DNA of 64,000 nt from Cyanobacterium stanieri LEGE 03274 (GCF_015207825.1 NZ_JADEWC010000009.1:39816-103815); one strand, 5' to 3'. Shown: positions 37,388 to 47,892, counted from the first letter of the stretch. Program-made: numbers and translations. The notes: generated from the sequence alone by a model not told the origin.

Positions 37388-37558
37388 GCTAAAAAAATAC
37401 CACTAGACTCATTCAATTAAAAAATATTAAGAAAATGTAACATATAGTTTTCTCTCCCAAAAACCGTGGAGATAACGAAGAAAACAAATCTCAATTAAAA
37501 TAAAGAATAAACCAACATAAAATAAATTATAATATATTAGACTTAGGGCAATTTTTGG

Positions 37559-40500
37559 ATGAAAAACGGAAAAATAAGAATATACGACCTATCAAAAGAA
37601 CTAGCATTAGAAAACAAAGACGTACTAGAAATATGTTCTCAATTATCAATTGACGTAAAAACTCACAGTAGTACCATCTCTGAATCTCAAGCACAGAGCA
37701 TTAAAGAAGCCGCAAAGAATTATCGTATGACATCGTCAAACAACAAGAAAGGGAAAAACCAAGACCATCAAAAAAAGAAAAATCAAGTGCCAGACTCCAA
37801 AACCAATAAACCAAAATTAGAGATTGTTGCCTTATATAAGAAAAATCGTGACCAAGAACAAAAGTCTGGGCAATCTCCAGAGAGCAAAAATGATAATCAA
37901 GATACCCCTACTCTTTTAAGTCCTCCTCGTCCCCAACGTCCTAGCGTCGATCAAGGAAAATCCAAAGCACCATCTCCAGAAAACAAGTCCACAGGGGACC
38001 TTAAGAGTCCTCCCCCTCGTCCTGAGAAAAATGCTCAAAATGGCGATGATAAAAGTAGTTTCAAACCTGAACTTAAACGGCCTCCTTCTCCTCCCTCAGC
38101 TCCAACCCAGAAAGAAGAACAGCCCTCTGGTAAGCCTCGCTCTGTGGCGAAATTAATGGATTCTATTGAAGGTGACAGAAAACCCAAACCAAAAATTAAG
38201 GGTAAGCCTTCAAAAATTGCTAAAAATAAACAAGAACAAAGCTCGGATTCTGATCAAAGCCAAGAAAAAAAAGTGGCTCAGCCCGTTGCCACCAAGGGAG
38301 ATAGTGAGAAAAAAACCATAAAATCTCCGCCAAAACCTAAGTTACAAAAGCCCCCCGAACGCCCCGTTGCGATCGCCCCAGAACCCGATTTAGATGATGA
38401 TCTTGATAATACTCAAAATAACACCGAAGATGATTTCGATAATGAACCCGTATTATTAGAAAAACCAAAACGCACCAAGCAAAAAGTTAAAAAACCCTTA
38501 GTCAAAGATTCCCCTGCGGTGTGGGAAGATGATGACGATAGTGGTAAAGAAAATAAAAAATCAGGGAAAAAACGTCGCTCCTTTGTACTTGAAGACGATG
38601 ATGACGATTTAATTGATTATCTTGATGGAGATAACGACTCAGAAAATAATTTAAACTTAGCCTTAGCAAGACCTGATAAACCTGCGAGTAAAGCTCCTAA
38701 ACCAGCCGATCGCACCAAAGCCCCCCGTCGTCAAAAACCAAAATTAGATCGCTCTGATAATAGTTCTTCCAACAAATCCAACGAAAGTAACAAAAAACCA
38801 AAACAAGAAAAAGAAGTTCCTCAGGAAATTACCCTTAAGCAAAGTCTTACTCTGCGGGAGTTAGCTGATATGCTTAATACCCCTGATACCGAAATTATTA
38901 AAATGCTATTCTTCAAAGGCATTGCGGTTAACATTACCGAAACCCTTGACCTTGAAATCGCCAAGATGGTAGCAGAAGAATTAGGGGTAACGGTAATCAC
39001 AGAGGAACAAAAAGCCAGCGCCATTAAAACTGAAATGTTAGCCGAAGCCGATTTAGATAATCTTTCTAATCGTCCTCCTGTGGTCACTATTATGGGTCAC
39101 GTTGACCATGGTAAAACTACCCTCCTCGATTCAATTCGTAATACCAAAGTGGTGCAAAAAGAAGCAGGAGGCATCACCCAGCACATTGGTGCTTACCATG
39201 TGGATGTGGAGCATGAGGGAACAACCCAGCAGGTAGTATTTTTGGATACCCCCGGTCACGAAGCATTTACCGCCATGAGGGCAAGGGGAGCTAAAGTTAC
39301 TGACATTGCTATCTTGGTAGTGGCCGCCGATGATGGGGTTCGTCCTCAAACCAGAGAAGCCATTAGCCATGCTAAGGCCGCAAAAGTTCCCATCGTGGTA
39401 GCTATAAACAAAATTGATAAGCCAGAGGCCAATCCCGACCGAGTTAAGCAAGAATTGAGCGAATTAGAGCTAGTTCCCGAGGATTGGGGTGGGGATACCG
39501 TAATGGTGCCTGTTAGTGCTTTAAACGGGGAAAATCTCGATGCCCTATTGGAAATGATTGTTTTAGTCTCTGAGGTAGAAGACTTATCCGCAAATCCCGA
39601 TCGCCCCGCTAAAGGTACAGTTATTGAAGCCCATTTAGACCGAGCCAGAGGGCCTGTGGCTACCCTATTGGTACAAAATGGAACTCTGAGGGTTGGAGAT
39701 GTATTTGTGGCGGGTTCTGTGGCTGGTAAAATCCGTGCCATGATCGATGACCGTGGGGAAAAAGTAGAAGAAGCCAGTCCCTCCTTTGCGGTGGAGGTTC
39801 TTGGTTTAAATGAAGTTCCCCAAGCAGGGGATGAGTTTGATGTTTATCCTAGTGAAAAAGAAGCAAGGGCGATCGCTGAAAGTCGAGCAGCTGAAGATAG
39901 AAACAGTCGCTTACAACAAGCCTTATCTTCCCGTCGAGTAACCCTAAGTACCCTTTCTGCCCAAGCACAACAAGGGGAACTTAAGGAATTAAATATCATT
40001 CTCAAAGCCGATGTCCAAGGTTCAGTGGAAGCCATTTTAGGCTCTCTAAAACAACTACCCCAAAAAGAAGTTCAAATCCGTGTACTGCTCTCTAGTCCAG
40101 GAGAAATTACCGAAACAGACGTGGATTTAGCGGCCGCCAGTGGTGCAGTGGTCATTGGTTTTAACACCACCCTTGCCCCAAATGCCCGTCAAGCTGCCGA
40201 ACAAGAAGGGGTGGACATCAGAGAATATAACGTCATCTATAAGTTATTAGATGAAATTGAAGGAGCCATGGAAGGTTTACTAGATCCTGAAGAAGTAGAA
40301 GAAGGTTTAGGAAAAGCTGAAGTTCGTGCCGTTTTCCCTGTGGGTAAGGGCGCTGTGGCTGGTTGTTACGTGCTATCAGGTAAAGTAGTTCGTAACCGCT
40401 TTATCAGGGTATTACGTAATGGGGAAGTTATCTATAATGGTAATCTTGACTCTTTACGCCGTGTCAAAGATGATGTGAAAGAAGTTGCATCGGGTTTTGA

Positions 40501-40597
40501 ATGCGGTATCAGTATCAATAAATTTGGTAACTGGAAAGAGGGAGATATTATCGAAGCCTATGAAATGGTATTTAAACGTCGTACCCTTTCTCAGTAG
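37559..40597 (+). CDS. infB: Translation initiation factor IF-2
   Basis: 1012 residues. An N-terminal IF2_N motif ([20 protein letters not shown]) is followed by a long charged, proline-rich disordered linker (about 60-415, including acidic EDDDDD tracts). Next come a second IF2_N ([19 protein letters not shown]), the G domain with [20 protein letters not shown] and NKIDKPEAN, and the C-terminal domains binding fMet-tRNA. The long linker is typical of cyanobacterial IF-2. Intact, followed by a terminator. Confidence 0.96.
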   Translation: MKNGKIRIYDLSKELALENKDVLEICSQLSIDVKTHSSTISESQAQSIKEAAKNYRMTSSNNKKGKNQDHQKKKNQVPDSKTNKPKLEIVALYKKNRDQEQKSGQSPESKNDNQDTPTLLSPPRPQRPSVDQGKSKAPSPENKSTGDLKSPPPRPEKNAQNGDDKSSFKPELKRPPSPPSAPTQKEEQPSGKPRSVAKLMDSIEGDRKPKPKIKGKPSKIAKNKQEQSSDSDQSQEKKVAQPVATKGDSEKKTIKSPPKPKLQKPPERPVAIAPEPDLDDDLDNTQNNTEDDFDNEPVLLEKPKRTKQKVKKPLVKDSPAVWEDDDDSGKENKKSGKKRRSFVLEDDDDDLIDYLDGDNDSENNLNLALARPDKPASKAPKPADRTKAPRRQKPKLDRSDNSSSNKSNESNKKPKQEKEVPQEITLKQSLTLRELADMLNTPDTEIIKMLFFKGIAVNITETLDLEIAKMVAEELGVTVITEEQKASAIKTEMLAEADLDNLSNRPPVVTIMGHVDHGKTTLLDSIRNTKVVQKEAGGITQHIGAYHVDVEHEGTTQQVVFLDTPGHEAFTAMRARGAKVTDIAILVVAADDGVRPQTREAISHAKAAKVPIVVAINKIDKPEANPDRVKQELSELELVPEDWGGDTVMVPVSALNGENLDALLEMIVLVSEVEDLSANPDRPAKGTVIEAHLDRARGPVATLLVQNGTLRVGDVFVAGSVAGKIRAMIDDRGEKVEEASPSFAVEVLGLNEVPQAGDEFDVYPSEKEARAIAESRAAEDRNSRLQQALSSRRVTLSTLSAQAQQGELKELNIILKADVQGSVEAILGSLKQLPQKEVQIRVLLSSPGEITETDVDLAAASGAVVIGFNTTLAPNARQAAEQEGVDIREYNVIYKLLDEIEGAMEGLLDPEEVEEGLGKAEVRAVFPVGKGAVAGCYVLSGKVVRNRFIRVLRNGEVIYNGNLDSLRRVKDDVKEVASGFECGISINKFGNWKEGDIIEAYEMVFKRRTLSQ

Positions 40598-40621
40598 ATA
40601 ACCACACTACAATAATGTTTT

Positions 40622-40646
40622 AGAGGGCAGATTTTCTGCCCTTTTT
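40622..40646 (+). terminator. Rho-independent terminator after infB
   Basis: Stem AGGGCAG / CTGCCCT with a 5-nt loop and T-run. It lies between infB and the small zinc-ribbon gene. Confidence 0.8.
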
Positions 40647-40670
40647 AGTGAAAATTTAGCTTTGTTAATA

Positions 40671-40853
40671 ATGTCTCAACAGGGAAAATCTTGCCATAAA
40701 TGTGGTCAAATAGTAAAAATTCGTTATCGTATTCAGTGGGATAATAGTGAGCAATGGTATCAAGTATGTCCAGACTGTTGGCAAAAAGTTTCACAAAATA
40801 ATCCTTATTATCGTTATGGGGGTACTTGGAAGGCTAAAAGAAAACGATCCTGA
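40671..40853 (+). CDS. Small zinc-ribbon-like protein
   Basis: 60 residues from ATG 40671 (MSQQGKSCHKCGQ). Two CxxC pairs (CHKC and CPDC) about 28 residues apart would bind one zinc, and the C-terminus is strongly basic (WKAKRKRS), suggesting RNA or DNA contact. I do not know a named family. The gene is 24 bases beyond the infB terminator, so it is possibly read by partial readthrough. Confidence 0.6.
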   Translation: MSQQGKSCHKCGQIVKIRYRIQWDNSEQWYQVCPDCWQKVSQNNPYYRYGGTWKAKRKRS

Positions 40854-40904
40854 TTAAGTAATACCAAATCCGATTTCATCACCTCCCTTGCCATGAATTA
40901 CCTT

Positions 40905-41025
40905 TGTAAAGGTGTAAATAATTGACAATTAATAAACTATTACCTGTAACCTGCAACCAGAAGCCTGTATGGACGTACCATGGTACGTCCCCTACTATAC
41001 TGACAAATCCCGAACTGAGGTTAAA
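40905..41025 (-). repeat. Family C inverted-end repeat (copy 2)
   Basis: Reverse-oriented relative of 36956-37080, ending 5 bases before the phosphatase start codon with TCCCGAACTGAGGTTAAAT. Its interior holds a perfect 20-bp palindrome GGACGTACCATGGTACGTCC at 40971-40990 that is not intact in copy 1. It must form much of the leader of the downstream gene. Confidence 0.7.
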
Positions 41026-41030
41026 TAAAT

Positions 41031-41657
41031 ATGTGGATTGTTAGACATGGTAACAGGCATGATTTTGTCTATCCTGAATGGTTTAATCATGCTGAAAAAA
41101 AATATGATCCGCCCTTATCGGAAGATGGCATAATTCAAGCTAAAGCAGTGGCGAAAAGATTAGAAAATGAACCTATTAAATATATTTTTTGTTCTCCTTT
41201 TTTACGAGCGATACAAACTGCTTATCCCATTGCGATCGCCCTTAACTTATCCATTAACATTGAATCAGGACTAGGAGAATGGCATAATAAGGATTGGATG
41301 GACACCCCACCCCTTACCCAATACCCTGATAACCTCGAAAAAAAATATCTCGATATAATCAACTGGAATTATCAACCTCAGATATATCCCCAATATCCTG
41401 AAACTTTAGAGGAAATATATCAGCGCACCGCCACCACTAGCAAAATACTAACAAAGTATCCTAACTCCCTCATAGTAGGGCATAGTGTCGCTATCCAAGG
41501 GATAATTAAGGCTTTACTAAATAAAAACTATCAACCCCTAACCATACCCCTGTGTAGCCTCAGTAAACTTCGCTATGTTAACAAGCAATGGCAGTGGGAA
41601 ATACAAGCCGATACTACTCATTTAAGCCATCTCCCACCGCCAAAAATTGCCCAGTAG
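41031..41657 (+). CDS. Histidine phosphatase family protein
   Basis: A 208-residue protein of the phosphoglycerate mutase-like superfamily. The phosphohistidine motif is at the very N-terminus (WIVRHGNRHD), with FCSPFLRAIQTAYPIA and the late VGHSVAIQGI second histidine. Phosphatase rather than mutase activity is likely. Substrate unknown. The start lies 5 bases after the family C repeat and there is no obvious ribosome binding site apart from the GAGG in that repeat. Confidence 0.85.
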   Translation: MWIVRHGNRHDFVYPEWFNHAEKKYDPPLSEDGIIQAKAVAKRLENEPIKYIFCSPFLRAIQTAYPIAIALNLSINIESGLGEWHNKDWMDTPPLTQYPDNLEKKYLDIINWNYQPQIYPQYPETLEEIYQRTATTSKILTKYPNSLIVGHSVAIQGIIKALLNKNYQPLTIPLCSLSKLRYVNKQWQWEIQADTTHLSHLPPPKIAQ

Positions 41658-41684
41658 AGACAACGCCCCTACCATGACAGATAA

Positions 41685-42119
41685 TTAACCAATGGTTTTT
41701 AAAACATCTTGGGCATGGGTGCTAGTTTGTACACTACTATCTACATGGGTGATAACCCCTTCACCGTTGATAATATAGGTGACACGTTTGGCATAACCAC
41801 CGCCATCCACATCATAGGCTTTAGTAATAGCTTTATCACTGTCAACCAAAAGCTGGAAAGGTAAACCATACTTTTCCTTGAAGGCTTTGTGGGATGCTTC
41901 GTCATCCACACTCACACCCAAAACTACCATGTCTTTGTTTTGATATTCTTCGTAGTTATCACGGAAACTTTGGGCCTGTTTGGTACAACCAGGGGTATCA
42001 TCTTTAGGATAGAAGTACATTACCACGATTTTTCCTGCAAAATCCTTTAGGGAGATGGTGTTTCCTTGATCATCTTTGGTGGTAAAGTCAGGGGCTTTGG
42101 TGCCTACACTAAGAGCCAT
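41685..42119 (-). CDS. Peroxiredoxin of the BCP/PrxQ family, lacking the usual resolving cysteine
   Basis: 144 residues. The peroxidatic site is C45 in YPKDDTPGCTKQAQSFRD. Most PrxQ proteins have a resolving cysteine five residues later (position 50), which is glutamine here, and no other cysteine occurs in the protein. It should therefore work as a 1-Cys enzyme reduced by an outside thiol. It is otherwise full length with the conserved LVDSDKAITKAYDV region. Monocistronic, 75 bases from queC on the same strand. Confidence 0.9.
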   Translation of the reverse strand: MALSVGTKAPDFTTKDDQGNTISLKDFAGKIVVMYFYPKDDTPGCTKQAQSFRDNYEEYQNKDMVVLGVSVDDEASHKAFKEKYGLPFQLLVDSDKAITKAYDVDGGGYAKRVTYIINGEGVITHVDSSVQTSTHAQDVLKTIG

Positions 42120-42195
42120 AATTATTATTCCTATCTTTTGATTAATTTGCTACTATTTATTATAACTTTACATTACTTAATAATTCTTTTCGGGT

Positions 42196-42861
42196 TTACC
42201 CCACTAATTCAGGATAACCAGCTTCTATCAAAGCCTTATTTCTGATACGGCAAGAATCGCACACTCCGCAAGGGGTTTCTCCTCCTTGATAACATGACCA
42301 TGTTTTTTCAATAGGCACGTTAAGGGCGATCGCCTTTTGTACTATTTCTACTTTCGATAAAGTTACAAGGGGAGCTATTAACTGGGGGGATTTTCCTTCG
42401 ATACCCACCTTAGAGGAAAGATTGGCGAGGTTTTGGAAGGCGGTTAAATATTCGGGGCGACAATCGGGATAACCTGAATAATCCACGGCATTAATGCCCA
42501 AATAAATAGCCTCTGCACCCTTGGCTTCGGCGAGGGAAAGGGCAATGGAGATAAAAACCGTATTACGCCCCGGCACATAGGTAGAAGGGATTTCATCAGC
42601 TTTTACCCCATCTTCAGGAATATTCATATTAGCATCGGTGAGGGATGAACCACCCCACAAAGAAAGATTCACATCGATAATATAATGTTCTTTGATGCCC
42701 AAGGCTTCGGCCACATTGCGGGATGCTTCCAATTCCTTGAGATGTTTTTGTCCATAACGAAATGATAAGGCTATTACATCATAACCTTCCTTAAGGGCGA
42801 TCGCACCGCTAGTGGCAGAATCTAAACCTCCTGATAATAAAACAATAGCTTTTTTAGTCAT
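42196..42861 (-). CDS. queC: 7-cyano-7-deazaguanine synthase QueC
   Basis: A 221-residue enzyme converting 7-carboxy-7-deazaguanine to preQ0 with ATP and ammonia, for queuosine and related modifications. The PP-loop is [16 protein letters not shown] and the zinc site is the four-cysteine cluster in [19 protein letters not shown] near the C-terminus. Full length. I looked for a preQ1 riboswitch upstream and saw none. Other que genes are not present here. Confidence 0.95.
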   Translation of the reverse strand: MTKKAIVLLSGGLDSATSGAIALKEGYDVIALSFRYGQKHLKELEASRNVAEALGIKEHYIIDVNLSLWGGSSLTDANMNIPEDGVKADEIPSTYVPGRNTVFISIALSLAEAKGAEAIYLGINAVDYSGYPDCRPEYLTAFQNLANLSSKVGIEGKSPQLIAPLVTLSKVEIVQKAIALNVPIEKTWSCYQGGETPCGVCDSCRIRNKALIEAGYPELVG

Positions 42862-42978
42862 AAAAAATGCAACATAAACTTATTAATTAGTTTAACCAAA
42901 TCACCATAAAAAATTTCCCCCCCCGACAACTCAGAAGAGGAAACAAATTATAAATAGGAGTAAAATACTAGAAAAAAA

Positions 42979-44454
42979 TTAACCCTCAGTGGTAGAAGAA
43001 ACCTCACCAGTCATAGAACTTGTAAAGCCTCCAGAAAGAATATCAGCCTCCTTCACAAATCCACTGTAAGCCTCCATACCGTGTTCGCTAATATCAAGAC
43101 CTTTAATTTCATCCTCAGCATGAACCCTAATACCCACAGTCGCTTTTAGGGCATACCAGAAAATGGTACTAGCTACAACCGTAAAACCACCAATAGTAAG
43201 AATACCAATGAGTTGAGTTACAATGCTTTCTTCCCCAGTACCAAAAATACCCACAGCCAATGTTCCCCAAATACCACAAGCTAAGTGAACAGAAGTAGCA
43301 CCCACAGGATCATCAATTTTAAGAACTTGGTCGAAAAATGCCACAGAAAATACCACTAGGATACCTGCGATCGCACCGATGATAACAGCACTGAAATAAC
43401 CCACCGTAGCACAACCTGCAGTAATACCCACCAAACCAGCGAGAATACCATTAATAATCATCGATAAATCAGGCTTCCCATCCTTAATCCAAGAAGTAGC
43501 AGTAGCAGTAACCCCACCAGCCGCCGCTGCCAAATTAGTAGTCAAAGCAATGTAAGGTACATTAGCAGTAGCAGCCAACTCAGAACCAGGGTTAAAACCA
43601 AACCAGCCAATCCAAAGGATTAAACAACCCAAAGTAGCAATACTCATATTATGACCGGGAATCGCATTCACACGACCATCAGAAGAATACTTGCCCTGAC
43701 GAGGCCCAAGAATTGCCGCCCCCATTAATGCAGCCCAACCACCCACAGAGTGAACAATGGTAGAACCAGCAAAATCAGAAAAACCCATTTCCGCTAACCA
43801 ACCACCATTCCAAGTCCAATGACCAGTGATAGGATAAGAAATACCAACCAACAAAACACTGAAGATTAAAAAAGCATCAAACTTAATTCTTTCAGCTACC
43901 GCCCCAGACACAATAGTTGCAGCAGTTGCCGCAAAAGCTACTTGGAACAAAAAGTTAATAGCCGCAGGAACAGCCGCAGGATAATTATCATCTCCATAAG
44001 GTGTTCCATCACCATTGAAGAAGAAACCTTGAGTACCAATGAAACCATTACCATCCCCATACATAAAGCCATAACCAATGGCCCAATAAACGATAGTAGC
44101 AACCGCAAAAACGATTAAGTTTTTGGCAAGAATGTTCACAGCATTTTTCTGACGACAAAAACCAGTTTCTAACATCCCGAAACCAGCATTCATGAAAATA
44201 ACCAGAATAGAACAAACCAGCAAGAAAATAGTATCTAAAATTACCTTGACTTCTTCCAAACTTTCAGGGCCGTCTAACCCCTGAGCCTGACTCGCAGTGT
44301 TCCATACCACCACAATTAAAGCACTCAAAGGAATACAAGCTAACCAGTAAGAAGGTAACTTGCTACCTAACCATCCCATAAAATTTAGTATAAGACTATC
44401 TTGGTCATAAGACCCAGACATTTTCCCTTTCGCTTTTTTTGACATTATCACCAT
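42979..44454 (-). CDS. amt1: Ammonium transporter Amt1
   Basis: A 491-residue Amt/Rh-family channel. After a membrane-inserted leader, eleven helices follow, with [18 protein letters not shown] and the conserved [20 protein letters not shown] (pore histidine region). A second pore histidine lies in [17 protein letters not shown]. The C-terminal tail has the [12 protein letters not shown] regulatory motif contacted by PII-type proteins in this family. Transcription is probably NtcA-dependent, given the box at 44559-44572. Confidence 0.95.
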   Translation of the reverse strand: MVIMSKKAKGKMSGSYDQDSLILNFMGWLGSKLPSYWLACIPLSALIVVVWNTASQAQGLDGPESLEEVKVILDTIFLLVCSILVIFMNAGFGMLETGFCRQKNAVNILAKNLIVFAVATIVYWAIGYGFMYGDGNGFIGTQGFFFNGDGTPYGDDNYPAAVPAAINFLFQVAFAATAATIVSGAVAERIKFDAFLIFSVLLVGISYPITGHWTWNGGWLAEMGFSDFAGSTIVHSVGGWAALMGAAILGPRQGKYSSDGRVNAIPGHNMSIATLGCLILWIGWFGFNPGSELAATANVPYIALTTNLAAAAGGVTATATSWIKDGKPDLSMIINGILAGLVGITAGCATVGYFSAVIIGAIAGILVVFSVAFFDQVLKIDDPVGATSVHLACGIWGTLAVGIFGTGEESIVTQLIGILTIGGFTVVASTIFWYALKATVGIRVHAEDEIKGLDISEHGMEAYSGFVKEADILSGGFTSSMTGEVSSTTEG

Positions 44455-45189
44455 AGTTAATCAGATTCTTATGTGTTTTTTGTCCACCTTAATCAAGAGG
44501 ACTTAATGATTTAATTCAATGACTAATAGATATTCATATGTTTACCATCATTGTTTCTGTATCAAAAAATACAATATCCTTAATATTTAATGAAAATAGA
44601 CGAAAAACTATAAAAACTAAGGTTAATCAAGAAATACTTCCATTATCTTCTCTCAGCATATCTATCCACAAAATACGCCAATATTTTTCCAAATATCTCC
44701 TAAAAAGACAACTTGTCAAACATCTATCACCTTGAACATAAAATTAATAACTTTAATATTTATTCCTAAAATCACTTTTGTAAGTGACAAAATATATTAA
44801 TAGTCACAAAGATAGTACGTAAAGGTAAATTGATATTATGTTATAAAAATAAAGCCTATTTTTACCATTAAAAAAAACTATATAGACCTACTCTTATTTA
44901 TGCAATAAACTTATTATTAGAATGGATAATTTTTACATAAACTATATAAAGTAAAGGTAATGTAGCCTCTGTGTCCGTAAAAATACTTACTTAAAATAAC
45001 ATAAATTAATAGAGATATTTAGTTAAATTAATAAATGTAAAAAAATAAATATATTCATAGCTTTTACTCAATAAAAATGTTATAAAAGTAGTAATTAATA
45101 CAGATAAAGACTATTATTTCTAAGATTATTATAAAATAATACAAGTATATAGCAACGGGAAAATTTCCTCAAACTAGGAGTCAATATAT
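44455..45189. other. Long AT-rich intergenic region between amt1 and the pentapeptide gene
   Basis: 735 bases. The part next to amt1 carries the NtcA box. The rest is extremely AT-rich with several TATAAT-like sequences but no convincing coding frame. A 65-codon open frame at 44538-44735 overlaps the promoter and has no ribosome binding site, so I do not call it. A short hairpin CACTT/AAGTG lies near 44776. The region probably contains the promoter and a long leader of the pentapeptide gene. Confidence 0.55.
44559..44572 (-). promoter_or_regulatory. NtcA binding site upstream of amt1
   Basis: The sequence matches GTA-N8-TAC exactly on both strands (GTATTTTTTGATAC on the minus strand). It lies about 105 bases upstream of the amt1 start. 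A TATGAA that could be a -10 lies about 20 bases further toward the gene, the spacing expected for NtcA-activated promoters. Confidence 0.7.
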
Positions 45190-46017
45190 ATGGTGACAAC
45201 CACAGTGAATGCAGATATACAAGCCAAATATAATTGGGGAGAAAGAGACTTCCCCAAACTACAATTAAGAAGAATTGACCTAAGAAATGCCAATTTAAAA
45301 GGAGCAAATTTTAGAGGTTCGGATTTAAGTTATGCCGACTTAAGAGGAGCGGATTTAAGCAAAGCAGACTTACGAGATTGTTACTTTAACGAAGCAAACC
45401 TGACGGGTACAAATTTAAAAGGAGCAAATTTACAAGGAGCATACTTTATTAAAGCCTATTTAATTAAAGCAGACCTAGGTAAAGCCAACATCAAAGAAGC
45501 ATACCTAACAGGTAGTTTTGTCACCAAAGCAAACTTTTTCAAAGCCGATTTATGCGGAACTTTTCTCAACGGTACTCACATTGGTGGAGCAGACTTTCGG
45601 GGGGCAGTGTATGATAACTCTACCCGATTTGATAAAGGATTTGACCCTGCGAGTTTAAAAATGGTTGTAGTATCCTCCTTTGAAGGGGCAGTCGCCCACA
45701 AAATTACCATCGCTGATGTTGTCACCAATTTTGAAGAAATCGCCAAAATCACCAGCCGTTATTTAGGGGGAATGATTACTGCTAAAAACTTTGAACAATC
45801 CCGCCCCGACGCTGAATGGTTAGAACAATTTTCCATGGATAAAAATTGTAAAATAACCTTTACAGGCTCTCTCAACCATCAAGCCACCACCATACAACTG
45901 AAATGGTTAGAAAAATGGAGTAACTCATTTGTGTCTAAATGTTCCCTAATCGTTCAAGATTTACCTAACATAATTGAAGAAAAAAGTTTAACCATTCAAT
46001 CCTTACTAAAAAAATAA
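45190..46017 (+). CDS. Pentapeptide-repeat protein with unrecognised C-terminal domain
   Basis: 275 residues, with a good ribosome binding site (AGGAG at 45176-45180). Residues about 28-135 are tandem A(D/N)LxX pentapeptides (LKGANFRGSDLSYADLRGAD and onward), forming a right-handed quadrilateral helix. Residues 150-275 form a mixed alpha/beta domain I cannot assign. It precedes the Pap-like cluster by 172 bases, long enough for a separate promoter. A role linked to the cluster is suggested by position only. Confidence 0.75.
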   Translation: MVTTTVNADIQAKYNWGERDFPKLQLRRIDLRNANLKGANFRGSDLSYADLRGADLSKADLRDCYFNEANLTGTNLKGANLQGAYFIKAYLIKADLGKANIKEAYLTGSFVTKANFFKADLCGTFLNGTHIGGADFRGAVYDNSTRFDKGFDPASLKMVVVSSFEGAVAHKITIADVVTNFEEIAKITSRYLGGMITAKNFEQSRPDAEWLEQFSMDKNCKITFTGSLNHQATTIQLKWLEKWSNSFVSKCSLIVQDLPNIIEEKSLTIQSLLKK

Positions 46018-46189
46018 ACTTTTTGGGTAAAACTTTATCTTTCTTCAAGAAAAGACTCCAAAAACCTAATTATTGTATAGAAATGTTTAAGAAACTCCTA
46101 ACCATAGGTAAACATAGTTAAACTGTATTTAGGTTGGTTTTGAAATAGTTTTAAATTAAACAAAACAAATATTTAAGGACAAAAAATCT

Positions 46190-46906
46190 ATGACTTTTAC
46201 ACCTACAAAACCTAATCGTATCGTCGAAAAAATATCTAAAAATCTTTGGAAAAATCAATACCCCAAAAAGCATGATCACTACACCATAGAAGACTTTTTC
46301 CACTTCGATACTATTAATGGAGACATTACCGACTGGAACGAATCCCGCAACGTTTTAGTTACCGAAGATTTCATTGTCGGTTTAATTGAAGGTTTAGAAG
46401 AAGAAGTAGGCCCGGCGTCTAGCGTTGTGATGTATAACATCGGTAAGGCTTGGGGAGTTCGTGATGCTGATTTCTTCTGCAATTGGTTTCAAAAAGAATA
46501 TGAATATCCCAAAGATGTTCACGAAATGAATTTACTCTATGTTTTAGAAGCCTGGTGGTGGCCTTTTACTACCCAAGGTTGGGGTAACTGGGATGTGGAT
46601 TTGAGTGAGCAAAAAAATGGCTTTATGTTCGTCAATATCTTCGATTCTGCTGTGGCTCGTACCCTTGGGGATGTTGGTAAACCAGTATGTCATATTTACG
46701 CTGGATTATTAGCTGGATTTTTTAGCCGTTTTATCAATAAACAACTAAACTGTATAGAGATTCAGTGCTATTCCATGGGTGAAACCTATTGTAAGTTTTT
46801 GTTAGGAAAACAAGATCGCATTGATGCGGCTACTTTCTGGCACAACGAAGGGGCAGGGGCAAAGGATATTCAAAAAAGATTAGTCAATGGTGAATATCTT
46901 AAATAA
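46190..46906 (+). CDS. V4R-domain protein, slr0144-like (Pap cluster)
   Basis: 238 residues. The V4R (4-vinyl-reductase-like) ligand-binding domain occupies about 60-210, with EGLEEEVGPASSVVMYNIG at its start and a late cysteine cluster (C167, C188, C193, C201; IQCYSMGETYCKFLLG). V4R domains bind small hydrophobic ligands and often zinc through cysteines. In Synechocystis the homologous first gene of slr0144-slr0152 belongs to a photosystem II assembly operon. First of seven co-oriented genes here, spacing 45 bases to the next. Confidence 0.85.
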   Translation: MTFTPTKPNRIVEKISKNLWKNQYPKKHDHYTIEDFFHFDTINGDITDWNESRNVLVTEDFIVGLIEGLEEEVGPASSVVMYNIGKAWGVRDADFFCNWFQKEYEYPKDVHEMNLLYVLEAWWWPFTTQGWGNWDVDLSEQKNGFMFVNIFDSAVARTLGDVGKPVCHIYAGLLAGFFSRFINKQLNCIEIQCYSMGETYCKFLLGKQDRIDAATFWHNEGAGAKDIQKRLVNGEYLK

Positions 46907-46951
46907 TTTATTTACCCACCCATACTACACAAATTGAACTAAGAAAATAAT

Positions 46952-47383
46952 ATGAGCTTAACACCAACATTTTCAAACATCAGTGTTGAGCAATTCTTCT
47001 CCAACGCCAACTGGCGGGGTATTAAGAGAAATCAACCTTCATCTGTTGCTACCAGTCAAGAATTAATTAATGCAGATGATTTTATCCCTAACCTTAATTT
47101 AAAAGTAGAAGAATTTTTCACTCACCATAACTGGAAGGGCATCAAAAAAATGGTTGCCTATACTTCCCACCTCAACACTAATAATGATTCATCGATCGCC
47201 CTTAACCTTTCTTTACAAATGAAAGTAGGAGATTTTTTTCAAAGATTCCCTTGGAGTGGGGCGCAAACCATTCAAGAAACAAAGCCAACCATAGCCCAAG
47301 AACCAATCATCGAGAAAAAGCCCAACAATTCGCCCTCTCCCTTCTCCGAATTAAAAATGAATGACTTATCTGATTTATTTTAG
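46952..47383 (+). CDS. Motif-repeat protein, slr0145 position (Pap cluster)
   Basis: A 143-residue low-complexity protein with three copies of a V-x-x-F-F-x4-W-x-G motif: VEQFFSNANWRG, VEEFFTHHNWKG and VGDFFQRFPWSG, with tryptophans at 21, 61 and 101, exactly 40 residues apart. A degenerate fourth may be at the C-terminus (LKMNDLSDLF). Linkers look disordered. This looks like an array of short binding motifs, so I infer a scaffold for the folded partners encoded around it. No enzymatic motif. Gene is 14 bases before the next one. Confidence 0.65.
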   Translation: MSLTPTFSNISVEQFFSNANWRGIKRNQPSSVATSQELINADDFIPNLNLKVEEFFTHHNWKGIKKMVAYTSHLNTNNDSSIALNLSLQMKVGDFFQRFPWSGAQTIQETKPTIAQEPIIEKKPNNSPSPFSELKMNDLSDLF

Positions 47384-47397
47384 TAAAGGATAAAATT

Positions 47398-47871
47398 ATG
47401 TACCCAGAATTACAACTACTCATCCACGAAGCAGAATTTAACTATCTACAAAGTAACGACTTAGAAACCTTCTCTAAGTGCATCAACAGTCTGCAGGGAA
47501 AAATGGACATTTATCGTCTTCTGCGAGATAGGGAAATTGAAATCTTTCAAATCGTGGCAGATAAATTGGTAGCCAAATTTTCCGATAGCCAAGAAAAAGC
47601 CCTCGAAATCTCCTTACAACATTGGCTATTAATTACCAGATATAGCGCCATGGCAATGCTACTCAATAACCCCGAATTTTTAGAACGTCGCCTCTTAGAA
47701 TGGCTAACGGACGTTGTAGAAGCTAGGGAATCTCAATCCATTGACTCGGCGGTTCATTCCCTGTTAATCACGGAACTTAAACAAGCCTTAAACCCTTCCC
47801 AGATAGCAGATTTAGAGCCATTCTTAAATCAAGCCAAGGAATATTTAGTTAAAGATACCGTCAGGGCTTAA
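47398..47871 (+). CDS. Phycobiliprotein-fold protein without bilin cysteine, slr0146 position (Pap cluster)
   Basis: 157 residues, all helical. The segment LQHWLLITRYSAMAMLLNNPEFLERRLLEWL aligned in my reading with the phycobiliprotein core (C-x-R-D...L-R-Y...A-L-L-x-x-D-x-x-x-L) keeps R-Y, the small-residue run and the following leucine pattern. The bilin cysteine and the R-D pair are replaced by S-L-Q-H. It is therefore probably a non-chromophorylated globin-fold relative. It lies between the motif-repeat protein and the second V4R gene. Confidence 0.6.
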   Translation: MYPELQLLIHEAEFNYLQSNDLETFSKCINSLQGKMDIYRLLRDREIEIFQIVADKLVAKFSDSQEKALEISLQHWLLITRYSAMAMLLNNPEFLERRLLEWLTDVVEARESQSIDSAVHSLLITELKQALNPSQIADLEPFLNQAKEYLVKDTVRA

Positions 47872-47892
47872 AAAAAATACTTTTTTAGATAT

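Noticed and set aside
40971..40990. 20-bp palindrome as an independent operator
   Set aside because: It lies inside a family C repeat, so it is more simply part of that element than a dedicated site for the phosphatase gene.
42862..42978. preQ1 riboswitch upstream of queC
   Set aside because: The leader is A/T-rich and lacks the C-rich loop and A-tail pairing of preQ1 aptamers.
44538..44735. 65-codon open frame upstream of amt1
   Set aside because: It overlaps the NtcA box and amt1 promoter, has no ribosome binding site, and its composition is not protein-like.
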